A stretch of 23,780 nt of DNA from Candidatus Enterococcus ferrettii (GTDB lineage: Bacteria > Bacillota > Bacilli > Lactobacillales > Enterococcaceae): the NCBI RefSeq assembly GCF_017377655.1, contig NZ_JAFREL010000078.1, forward strand, positions 1 through 23,780, in the 5' to 3' direction. The translations under genes and the position numbers were made by a program. The notes beneath the pieces were generated by a model, which worked only from the letters and a program-made list of their open reading frames with translations, ran no database searches and was not told the DNA's origin. This document shows positions 1 through 6,795 of the stretch, in pieces (positions within the stretch are counted from its first letter, which is position 1; every line of letters begins with the position of its first letter).

Positions 1-1194
1 TTCGAAGAAATTCTGCCGACCGATGCGGATAAGATCAAAATTCAATCAAAAAAGGATAAGGTGACGCTATTAACCTGTACGCCTCCGGGTATCAATACCT
101 TCCGGCTTCTAGTAACCGGACATCGGGTGGATTACAACGAAGCGACACAGCGGAAAGTGAAACGACGTAACCAATGGAGTTATCAAAATATTGTTTTGGC
201 CACGTTGGGCAGTAATGTCGCAATCTTTCTTCTATTAATGGGGATTTATCAATACAATATCCGCCGCTTTCGCTCGGATGATCCACTGGTCGTACGCAAG
301 GCAAGAAAGCGCCTGAAACGGTTGTTTTTTGTCACAAAAACCTTATTCATTTTACTATTTATTAGTATGGTGGCGGTCATGTGTACAGCAATCTACGGGT
401 ATCTTCAGATGGAACAAGAGCCAGCGTATGCGTCGGTCAATATCGGCCAATCAGAAGAGCTGAGCAGTTTTAATCTGGATAAGATCTCACAGGCCACTTA
501 TGAGGAGAAACAAATTGCCAGTGTGAAAATTTCGGATTATGCGAAAGCAAAATCAGCCATTCAGACGACAACCAATAATTGGGGAGTGGGCAAAATTGTT
601 ATTCCCAAAGTGTCGATAGATTTACCAATCCTGGCAGGTTTAGCCAATGAAAATCTTCTTAGCGGGGCGGCGACCTATCGCCTGGATCAGCAGCTGGGCC
701 GAGGAAACTATGTACTGTTGGCGCATAATATTTTTGATAAAGATGTTCTGCTGCACCGGATTCAAAATTTAAAAAAAGGTGATCTGATCTACATGACAGA
801 TTTCAAAGATATTTATGTTTATGAGGTTTCCTTAAACAAAATTATTGAGGAAACAGAAGTGGACTATGTTGAGAAGAATCCGGCGAATAATCGGGCACTA
901 TTAACTCTATTGCGGTGTGAAGGGGATATTGGCACAATCTATCGCCGACTGGTTCAAGGGAATCTAAAAAGTATTTTACCTTTGAGAGAAGCCGAAGCTG
1001 AGCTATTTGATCAAATGAATTTAACGAGATCAAATACCAAGGTGAATGGCGAGATTTTGAAAGAGGATCCGATTACCACCACGGACCATTGGAGCATGAC
1101 CTTGGCAGCCAAGATCATTAGTGATCCATTACAAACCGTCGTACCATTATTTTTATTGTTCTTATTGCCCATTTTATTTTTCAGTTTGATTTAA
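1..1194 (+). CDS. Tandem sortase: class C-like domain fused to class A-like domain (5' end outside window)
   Basis: The frame is open from base 1 with no stop, so the gene enters from the left; the in-frame GTG at 61 is inside a conserved motif and has no ribosome site. The first domain shows the class C sortase signature TLLTCTPPG (catalytic Cys codon 76-78), followed by the Arg in NTFRLLVTG (codon 103-105). Its catalytic His must lie upstream of the window. A membrane segment (about 190-261), a basic loop and a second membrane segment (about 322-405) follow. A complete second sortase core (about 583-970) then resembles class A: GKIVIPKVSIDLPIL, His in LLAHN (codon 724-726), Cys in TLLRCEG (916-918) and Arg in YRRLVQG (943-948). 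A hydrophobic C-terminus (about 1138-1191) gives a third segment, so both domains face the wall. Sortases are transpeptidases that polymerise pilins (class C) or anchor proteins to lipid II (class A). Fusion of the two types is unusual. The next gene follows after 30 bases. Confidence 0.88.
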   Translation, partial: FEEILPTDADKIKIQSKKDKVTLLTCTPPGINTFRLLVTGHRVDYNEATQRKVKRRNQWSYQNIVLATLGSNVAIFLLLMGIYQYNIRRFRSDDPLVVRKARKRLKRLFFVTKTLFILLFISMVAVMCTAIYGYLQMEQEPAYASVNIGQSEELSSFNLDKISQATYEEKQIASVKISDYAKAKSAIQTTTNNWGVGKIVIPKVSIDLPILAGLANENLLSGAATYRLDQQLGRGNYVLLAHNIFDKDVLLHRIQNLKKGDLIYMTDFKDIYVYEVSLNKIIEETEVDYVEKNPANNRALLTLLRCEGDIGTIYRRLVQGNLKSILPLREAEAELFDQMNLTRSNTKVNGEILKEDPITTTDHWSMTLAAKIISDPLQTVVPLFLLFLLPILFFSLI

Positions 1195-1224
1195 AAAAGG
1201 AAGACAGGGATAGGAGAAGACAAG

Positions 1225-3405
1225 ATGAAAAAAACTGCTGGAGGAATTTGTGCGCTGTTGTTGTTAGGTGTTTCACTCTTTAGTTTAAGAGGCGGTGTCT
1301 TAAAGGCGGGAGAGCTTGAAGAAAAACCCGTCCAACTATCGGAACAACCAGTAATAGCAACTGAACCTTCACAAGAAACTGTACAGGAGCCATCCTTGTT
1401 AAACACAGAGGAGCCGCCAACGTCTCAAGCAGCAGAACCAGCAATTGAACCGCCAGTTGACTCCTCCGTAGAAGAAGTAATTTCAGAGGAATCGACCGAA
1501 GCAACAAAAGAATCCAGTGACCCGTCATCTAATACGTCCAGTGAAACAAGTGAGACCGAAGCCACGACCAGTTCGAGCAGCGAGTCCACAGGTGAGTCCA
1601 CAGGTGAGTCTACAACAAGTACTACTAGTAACTCAACCACGGAGTCGTCCACTAGTTCGACCACGACACAGGAATCGACAAATTCAACTGAATCGATGAC
1701 AAGTGAAGAGCCTGCTTATTCAACAGAAAGCAGTACTAGCATTTCGACTACAGAAGAACAAGAAACGAGCCCTTCTTCTAGTGAGCCAGAAGTTTCTTCA
1801 CCAGAGGTACCTCCAGCTGAACCGCCAATGGTTCAAGTACCCCAGCCGAGTCAGCCAACGGTACAGACACCTCGTTTAACTAATGGAACGCAAGAACAAG
1901 CCCTTTCAGCTACTAGTACCCTCAATCTTCCAAAGGAATGGCGGGCAGAACGTTTAGCGGAATCGGATTTAGGACGGTTCGAACTACCATTACTATCTTC
2001 CTTTGAACGCAAAGAGGTGGCTGTATGGATTTATGGAGCCATTCAACAAGTGGGGCAGCCGCAAGAGAAAAACTTGGAGGCAGCCGAATTTTTCAAGGAG
2101 CTGTATCAAACGTTCTATGGAACAAATTTAGTAGAGGATAGTCAAAAGTTTCAAAAGGAAGAACTATTAATTGGCACCCTTCTCTACCAAGATCAAAAGC
2201 TGATGGGCGTGTATTTGGGCAACGATAGCTATCTTACTTTGGCAGACGTTGAAGTAACTGAAGAACATACAGAAGCCGAGAAAAAAGAAGAGGCGGAAGA
2301 AGTCGAAGAACCAAAAGAATCAGAGGAGCCAGTCAAGGAACGTCAAGCAGTCGTCCGTTTGCTAACTGAATTGGACGATGATTTTACCATACAATCCTTA
2401 CCTGAAGTGCAGCTAACAGCCGAGGGACAGCAAGTGTTAGCTAGTTACCCGGCAGCTAAAAATTTCCAAGCCAGTGAAGCAACGACAAACTTTGTCGAAT
2501 CTATCAGTGAAGATGCACGAACTTTAGGGTTGGAATACGATGTATTTGCCTCAGTGATGATTGCACAAGCTATTTTGGAGAGCGGCTCCGGTACTAGCGG
2601 ACTCTCCTTACCACCTCATTACAATTTGTTTGGGGTTAAGGGAACCTATCAAGGCCAATCGGTTTCTTTTGCGACCAGCGAAGATCGTGGAAATGGCGAA
2701 TTGTATCAAATCCAATCTGCTTTTCGGAAATATCCCAATTATGCGGCGTCTTTAGGCGATTATGTCAGCTTGCTGCGAGGAGGAATTTCTGGTAACGGTG
2801 CTTTTTATCAACCAACCTGGCGTTCTAAAGCTAAAAATTATTTGAATGCCACCACCTCTTTAACTGGAAGCTATGCGACCGATACAGAATACAATCAGAA
2901 GCTGAATTCTCTGATTGCAGTCTATCACTTAACAGAATTTGACCGTCCGAAAGCGACGGACTCCAGTGTATTTATTAAGGGAAAATCAGAAATTCCTGCT
3001 GAGTACAAAGAACGGATGAAGCTGCCGGATTATGATGGAAAAGATTACAACAGCTCAGGCTCTTATCCAGTCGGACAGTGTACTTGGTATGCCTACAATC
3101 GAGTGAAACAGCTAGGTAAATCAGTCGATGAGTTTATGGGCAACGGCGGCGAATGGGGAGCAACAGGCCAACGTTTGGGATACAAGGTGAGTCAACAACC
3201 AAAAGCTGGGTGGTTGATTTCCTTTAGCCCAGGGACGGCCGGATCAGATACACGTTATGGCCATGTGGCTTTTGTGGAAGCGGTGGGATCAGAGGGGATT
3301 CTGATTTCAGAAGGAAACGTCTATGGTGGAACGATTATTTCCTATCGAGTGATTGGCAATGATTTGGCCCGATCCAATCAAGTATCCTACATTCAACCAA
3401 AGTAA
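1225..3405 (+). CDS. Secreted bifunctional peptidoglycan hydrolase, GH73 glucosaminidase plus CHAP domain
   Basis: The 726-residue protein begins with a signal peptide (MKKT..., hydrophobic 8-25). A low-complexity Ser/Thr/Glu/Pro stalk covers about 35-215. A domain I cannot firmly name covers about 230-340; its start (around EVAVWIYGAIQQVGQ) faintly recalls an NlpC/P60-like fold. An acidic linker follows. Residues about 423-575 form a GH73-type N-acetylglucosaminidase, with the likely acid Glu452 in AQAILESGSG. Residues about 610-726 form a CHAP amidase/endopeptidase, with Cys619 in GQCTWYAY and His680 in RYGHVAFVEA. There is no LPxTG sorting signal, transmembrane tail or LysM repeat, so it is probably released or held by the stalk or unnamed domain. 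The start ATG has a ribosome site (TAGGAGAAG, 1211-1219). Its place between a sortase and a signal peptidase suggests local wall cutting during assembly of a surface structure; that role is inferred. Confidence 0.9.
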   Translation: MKKTAGGICALLLLGVSLFSLRGGVLKAGELEEKPVQLSEQPVIATEPSQETVQEPSLLNTEEPPTSQAAEPAIEPPVDSSVEEVISEESTEATKESSDPSSNTSSETSETEATTSSSSESTGESTGESTTSTTSNSTTESSTSSTTTQESTNSTESMTSEEPAYSTESSTSISTTEEQETSPSSSEPEVSSPEVPPAEPPMVQVPQPSQPTVQTPRLTNGTQEQALSATSTLNLPKEWRAERLAESDLGRFELPLLSSFERKEVAVWIYGAIQQVGQPQEKNLEAAEFFKELYQTFYGTNLVEDSQKFQKEELLIGTLLYQDQKLMGVYLGNDSYLTLADVEVTEEHTEAEKKEEAEEVEEPKESEEPVKERQAVVRLLTELDDDFTIQSLPEVQLTAEGQQVLASYPAAKNFQASEATTNFVESISEDARTLGLEYDVFASVMIAQAILESGSGTSGLSLPPHYNLFGVKGTYQGQSVSFATSEDRGNGELYQIQSAFRKYPNYAASLGDYVSLLRGGISGNGAFYQPTWRSKAKNYLNATTSLTGSYATDTEYNQKLNSLIAVYHLTEFDRPKATDSSVFIKGKSEIPAEYKERMKLPDYDGKDYNSSGSYPVGQCTWYAYNRVKQLGKSVDEFMGNGGEWGATGQRLGYKVSQQPKAGWLISFSPGTAGSDTRYGHVAFVEAVGSEGILISEGNVYGGTIISYRVIGNDLARSNQVSYIQPK
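1582..1614 (+). repeat. Short tandem repeat in the Ser/Thr-rich stalk
   Basis: The 12-base unit GAGTCCACAGGT occurs twice in tandem (1582-1605), followed by a diverged partial copy (GAGTCTACA). It encodes Glu-Ser-Thr-Gly repeats. The unit is a multiple of three, so copy-number change would alter stalk length without breaking the frame. Confidence 0.7.
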
Positions 3406-3417
3406 GAGGAGCGACAC

Positions 3418-3972
3418 ATGAGTAGAAGGCCTAGACATCGTTCACAAATAAATGGGCGCAAAAAAAGAAAACTAATAAAGGCAGTTGCGATTCTTTATTT
3501 GTTGGTCCTAGGGATAACCGGCTTCTTTCTGATTGATGCCCAGCTGCGAAAGCATTTTAGTATTCATTGGGTTTCTGGTACTTCTATGGAAAAGAATTTA
3601 CATGATGGCGATGCGGTATTGGTGAGAAAACAAACACCGATTCGCCGGTATGAAGTCATTGTTTTCAGTGTAGCAAAAGAACCAGATATGTTTGTTAAAC
3701 GGGTAGTTGGCATGCCAGGGGATACGATTATGGTTAAAAATAATCGGATGGTTTTGAACATTGGAGAGCCTAAAAATTTTGAAACAGTTTATACTTTTCA
3801 GGTTAATCCATCGGCAGCTAAGAAAATGCAAACCTTAACGAAGATTCCCGAGGATTGCTATTTTGTAATTGGCGACCATGTAGATGTCTCCAAAGACAGC
3901 CGAACCTTTGGACTGGTGAAGCAAACAGAAATTGAAGGAATTGTTCAGCTGCATCTGGCTGCGGTTCAGTAA
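3418..3972 (+). CDS. Type I signal peptidase
   Basis: The 184-residue protein has a basic N-terminus (residues 2-24) and one membrane segment (about 24-41), followed by an extracellular catalytic domain. The catalytic Ser56 lies in SGTSMEKNL (box B) and the catalytic Lys94 in FVKRVVGMPGD (box D). The box E motif appears as GDHVDVSKDSR, where the more usual form is GDNxxxSxDSR. The length and single anchor fit Gram-positive SipS/SipT-like peptidases. It starts 12 bases after the hydrolase stop, behind a GAGGAG ribosome site. Pilus and other sortase loci often carry their own signal peptidase. Here it may process the pilin-like substrates or the hydrolase; that assignment is inferred. Confidence 0.92.
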   Translation: MSRRPRHRSQINGRKKRKLIKAVAILYLLVLGITGFFLIDAQLRKHFSIHWVSGTSMEKNLHDGDAVLVRKQTPIRRYEVIVFSVAKEPDMFVKRVVGMPGDTIMVKNNRMVLNIGEPKNFETVYTFQVNPSAAKKMQTLTKIPEDCYFVIGDHVDVSKDSRTFGLVKQTEIEGIVQLHLAAVQ

Positions 3973-4004
3973 TAAAGAGAAGAAGGAAGAAAAGAGGAAG
4001 CTGC

Positions 4005-4745
4005 GTGTTAATTATTAACATTCTAAGTGTAGGACTTGTGGTTGTTACATTGCTCATTGTCCTTTATCGTTTTTTGATGACTTCACGCCTAAAGAAAATT
4101 GAAAAGCAAAAAGGTCAGCCCTCGTCATTTTATAAAAAACTGGCCTATGTGAAGTATCTGGAACAAGAAAAACATGTGTCTTACCTGTTGTTTTTGAGTC
4201 TACTCCTGGCAATGGGTCTGCTTTTAAGCACCTATAGTCTCTTTGAACTGGAGGATCAGCTGTATGCAGTGAATCAGAAAAATGCTCAGACGAATGATGA
4301 ACTCTATAAGATGCGAGAGGAGCAGCGGCGTTTTATTAATGACTTACCAATTAAAGCCTACCCTGAACAGGGATTAGGATTAGGTACGTATGATTGGGCG
4401 GCTCTTTTTGAAAATGAAAATCGGAAACAGCAATACGAGATTGAGAATGAGTTAGCCGCAAAAGCTGAGCCCTATTTTGGATTGTCCTCTACGTTAATTG
4501 TGCTGGATATTCCGTCAAAGACACTTAGTATTGCACTGGTAGGGCATTCGGGGACCCAAGATCAACTGGAAACGCTGGAGGCCAATCAACTGGCATTTGT
4601 TAAGGAAGCCGAGGTGGTGACCCATTTAACCCAGGTCACCTTTCAAATGCATTTAACTGGTGAAGATCAAAAAGAGGAAACGCATCATCGCACGTTCACC
4701 CGTGCAGGTGATGATCAAGAATTTGTGCAGGTCCCAGAAGAATAA
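4005..4745 (+). CDS. Membrane protein of unknown function, two membrane segments and an extracellular domain
   Basis: I do not recognise this 246-residue protein. It starts with GTG, supported by AGAGGAAG just upstream. Membrane segments lie at about residues 3-25 and 58-79. The loop between them is rich in Lys/Arg (RLKKIEKQKG), so by the positive-inside rule both termini are outside. The 80-246 portion would then be extracellular. It starts with a short coiled-coil stretch (about 82-112) and continues as a mixed, acidic domain with no catalytic motif I can name. It sits between the signal peptidase and the DivIVA-like gene, 32 bases after the former and 16 before the latter, so it is very likely co-transcribed. 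A scaffold or membrane partner for the sortase/hydrolase machinery is possible but inferred from position only. Confidence 0.75.
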   Translation: MLIINILSVGLVVVTLLIVLYRFLMTSRLKKIEKQKGQPSSFYKKLAYVKYLEQEKHVSYLLFLSLLLAMGLLLSTYSLFELEDQLYAVNQKNAQTNDELYKMREEQRRFINDLPIKAYPEQGLGLGTYDWAALFENENRKQQYEIENELAAKAEPYFGLSSTLIVLDIPSKTLSIALVGHSGTQDQLETLEANQLAFVKEAEVVTHLTQVTFQMHLTGEDQKEETHHRTFTRAGDDQEFVQVPEE

Positions 4746-4761
4746 AGAAAGAAGGTAGCCT

Positions 4762-5694
4762 ATGTCGTCAAACAAGAAAAAGAACAGTTGGTTTTTCAAT
4801 AAAAGTATTGTAGACGAAATCAATGCAATTCCAGAAAATCGTATCGAAGAATTAGGATCGAATGTTTACTCAATGGAAAAGAACGGAGAGAAGCCAGTGC
4901 AAAGACCAATTGAAAGAACGAGTGAGAGACCAGCTGAGCCGCCAATCGAAAAGAACAGTTCCAAAGCAGCGATCCATCCACCAGAAGTTATTCGTCTGCA
5001 AGATGAATTGCAACGTATGACAGAAGAGCGCGAACGAGAACTTATTCAGCAACAGACGGATCGACGGATTGAAGTGCAAAAATTAATGAATGAGCAGGAA
5101 CGGCTTCGCAGTGCTCTAAGTGTCGTGGAATCGGAAAAAGAGCAAGCCCAGCAGCAAACACAGACCATGAAAAGTGAGATCACAAACCTGCGGGAAACCT
5201 TAAAAGAGCAAGCCGATGCTGTTGAGTTAGAACGAGTAAATCAGCAGTTAAAAGAAGAATTAATTATCAAAGATCAGAAACTGGGCGAATTAAATCAGAT
5301 TATTACCGAAAAGGAAACTGCGTTAGCTTCCTTGCTGGAAAATTCCGATCAGGTGGTCGATCAAGTGGCGATTCAACAAATGAAAGTTCAGCTGGAAGAG
5401 CTGCAAAAAGAAAACAAGGAACTAAAAGAAGAAGCGATTCGCTCTCAATTGGAAATTGGCGAAGTATTAGTTTCTGCCCGGAAGCAAGCAAATCGGACGG
5501 TCGAAAAAGCTAAAATGGATGCGGAAATGATGATTCGATCGGCGGAGGAAGATCTTGAGGTTGTTTACGACCGAGCGAAGGAAATTTCTTTTGAGGTCAA
5601 TGAATCGAAACGCGATGTATTAGAAATTTTCAAAGAGCTGCAGCAGCGAGTGGATAAATTAGCTAATACAAAACTTAATGCAAAAGAAGAGTAA
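4762..5694 (+). CDS. DivIVA-like cytoplasmic coiled-coil protein
   Basis: The 310-residue protein has no signal peptide or membrane segment. The N-terminal 75 residues are polar and probably disordered, with Arg/Pro/Glu repeats (PIERTSERPAEPPIEK). From about residue 78 to 300 it is heptad-rich coiled coil. The C-terminal part (about 230-300) resembles the tail of DivIVA proteins: EVLVSARKQANRTVEKAK, then repeated Ala/Glu-rich heptads. The usual N-terminal DivIVA membrane-curvature motif is not evident, so it is DivIVA-like only in the coiled coil. Proteins of this type oligomerise at poles or septa and recruit partners. Within this operon it could position the sortase/hydrolase machinery; that is inference. 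The ribosome site is AGAAGGTAG before ATG 4762. Confidence 0.72.
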   Translation: MSSNKKKNSWFFNKSIVDEINAIPENRIEELGSNVYSMEKNGEKPVQRPIERTSERPAEPPIEKNSSKAAIHPPEVIRLQDELQRMTEERERELIQQQTDRRIEVQKLMNEQERLRSALSVVESEKEQAQQQTQTMKSEITNLRETLKEQADAVELERVNQQLKEELIIKDQKLGELNQIITEKETALASLLENSDQVVDQVAIQQMKVQLEELQKENKELKEEAIRSQLEIGEVLVSARKQANRTVEKAKMDAEMMIRSAEEDLEVVYDRAKEISFEVNESKRDVLEIFKELQQRVDKLANTKLNAKEE

Positions 5695-5733
5695 ATAGAT
5701 AAAATTAAAATCGAACGAAAGAAGGAAAAAGAT

Positions 5734-6459
5734 ATGTCTCAGGCCTTACTTCTAACAAAGAATATTTTAGCAAACCAAACACTACAAAAAAAATTGCAAG
5801 AACTAAATGATGAAGTATGGTGCTCTACTTGGCTGTTGGATCAAATTCAACGCTTCGGTGTCCCTGTGTTTGTTTCTCAGCAATTTCAGGTAGTTATTTT
5901 TGGTAAATCACTCTCTGATGAGGAAGTACAAACGTTATTGCAGCCTTTGTTAGAATACCCGCTTATTCTATTAAGAGAGGTTGAACAGGAGCCAACGGAA
6001 GAGGAACGAGAAAAATGGACAGAACTTGGACTGCAGGGATACCTTGCAGAAATTGATTCACAAGAAGTGATTCGAGAAAAAATTGCATTGGCTATTATGA
6101 AGAGAAACCAAGCAAAGGAATCGAATCAACGGGTGGTTCCATTTCCTAATTCAGAAAACAGAAGTGAATTCGACTCAACGCTTATTCGCCTAACAGGCAA
6201 AGAGCAAACGGTTATGAACCTTCTTGTTCGAGCACAAGGAGAAGTTATGACTCGGAAAGAGTTGTGTGAAAAAATTTGGTCAGAAGGAAATACAGCGTCA
6301 AACATGAGTCAGCTTTCTTGTATGATTAATCGCATCAAGCGTAAATTCGAAAATCAAGGTGTAGATGGACGGATTATTGTGACCCATTGGGGAAGAGGCT
6401 ACCAATTGAGTGACTATTTTTATCAACAATGCGCATCTTACGCTCAGTCGTTTTATTAA
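5734..6459 (+). CDS. Winged-helix (OmpR/PhoB-type) regulator with a degenerate receiver domain
   Basis: The C-terminal part of this 241-residue protein (about 148-232) is a typical OmpR/PhoB winged helix: LTGKEQTVMNLLVRAQGEV, TRKELCEKIW, then a recognition region and the wing HWGRGYQL. The N-terminal 125 residues follow receiver-domain order: LLLTKN as strand 1, FQVVIFGKSL as strand 3, YPLILLREVE as strand 4 and GLQGYLAEID as strand 5. The acidic pair after strand 1 is replaced (TK). The phosphoacceptor Asp after strand 3 and the conserved Lys after strand 5 are also absent. It is therefore probably not regulated by histidine-kinase phosphorylation. It is the last gene before a strong terminator and lies 39 bases after the DivIVA-like gene, so it likely autoregulates the operon. 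No cognate kinase is in the window. Confidence 0.85.
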   Translation: MSQALLLTKNILANQTLQKKLQELNDEVWCSTWLLDQIQRFGVPVFVSQQFQVVIFGKSLSDEEVQTLLQPLLEYPLILLREVEQEPTEEEREKWTELGLQGYLAEIDSQEVIREKIALAIMKRNQAKESNQRVVPFPNSENRSEFDSTLIRLTGKEQTVMNLLVRAQGEVMTRKELCEKIWSEGNTASNMSQLSCMINRIKRKFENQGVDGRIIVTHWGRGYQLSDYFYQQCASYAQSFY

Positions 6460-6468
6460 CCAGCAGAG

Positions 6469-6537
6469 AACCAAACAAATCGAAGCTTTTAAGAGGATAA
6501 CTCTCTTGAAGTTCGGTTTGTTTGGTTCGAATTTTTT
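6469..6537 (+). terminator. Rho-independent terminator of the sortase operon
   Basis: A 16-base arm (6469-6484, AACCAAACAAATCGAA) pairs with 6512-6527 with a single G-U. A smaller AAGAG/CTCTT stem sits inside the loop, and a T-rich run follows (6531-6540). It begins 10 bases after the regulator stop. Confidence 0.9.
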
Positions 6538-6538
6538 A

Positions 6539-6567
6539 TTGTAAAAGCCGTGGATAAAGTTTATATA
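6539..6567 (+). promoter_or_regulatory. Candidate sigma-A promoter of the tripartite exporter operon
   Basis: TTGTAA (6539-6544), a 17-base spacer and TATATA (6562-6567) form a good promoter. It lies just after the preceding terminator and would leave a leader of about 220 bases before the adaptor start at 6796. That leader has no gene I can support; its only clear structure is the palindrome at 6624-6638. A nearer start site cannot be excluded. Confidence 0.5.
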
Positions 6568-6623
6568 CCTTCTAAAAAGTCACAAAGAACAGATCATAAC
6601 TATTAAATAGAAAATTCTGTAAA

Positions 6624-6638
6624 CTGTTTGTTAAACAG
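6624..6638. promoter_or_regulatory. Palindrome in the exporter leader, possible operator
   Basis: CTGTTT-GTT-AAACAG is a perfect inverted repeat with 6-base arms and a 3-base centre, in the 336-base gap between the regulator and the adaptor genes (6460-6795). It lies about 55 bases downstream of the predicted transcription start. It could be a repressor site or a small hairpin; no T-run follows. Confidence 0.4.
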
Positions 6639-6795
6639 ACTCCCCTCTACCCACACATACCTTCCATGTTATTTCAATTTCGCAAGAATGACAGTCTCAT
6701 CTTACTTTTTTGTTAGATTAATTCTACCTGATTCGATGTCGGATATTCTCTTCCTTCAGTAAACTAGAACCAGAAAGTTTATTTGGAGGAAGAAC

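Noticed and set aside
61..63. GTG at 61 as start of the sortase gene
   Set aside because: It falls inside the conserved strand before the first catalytic Cys, has no ribosome site, and the frame is open to base 1.
1280..1699. Antisense and alternative-frame ORFs over the Ser/Thr-rich stalk
   Set aside because: They are low-complexity shadows of the repeat-rich coding sequence, with no ribosome sites or recognisable motifs.
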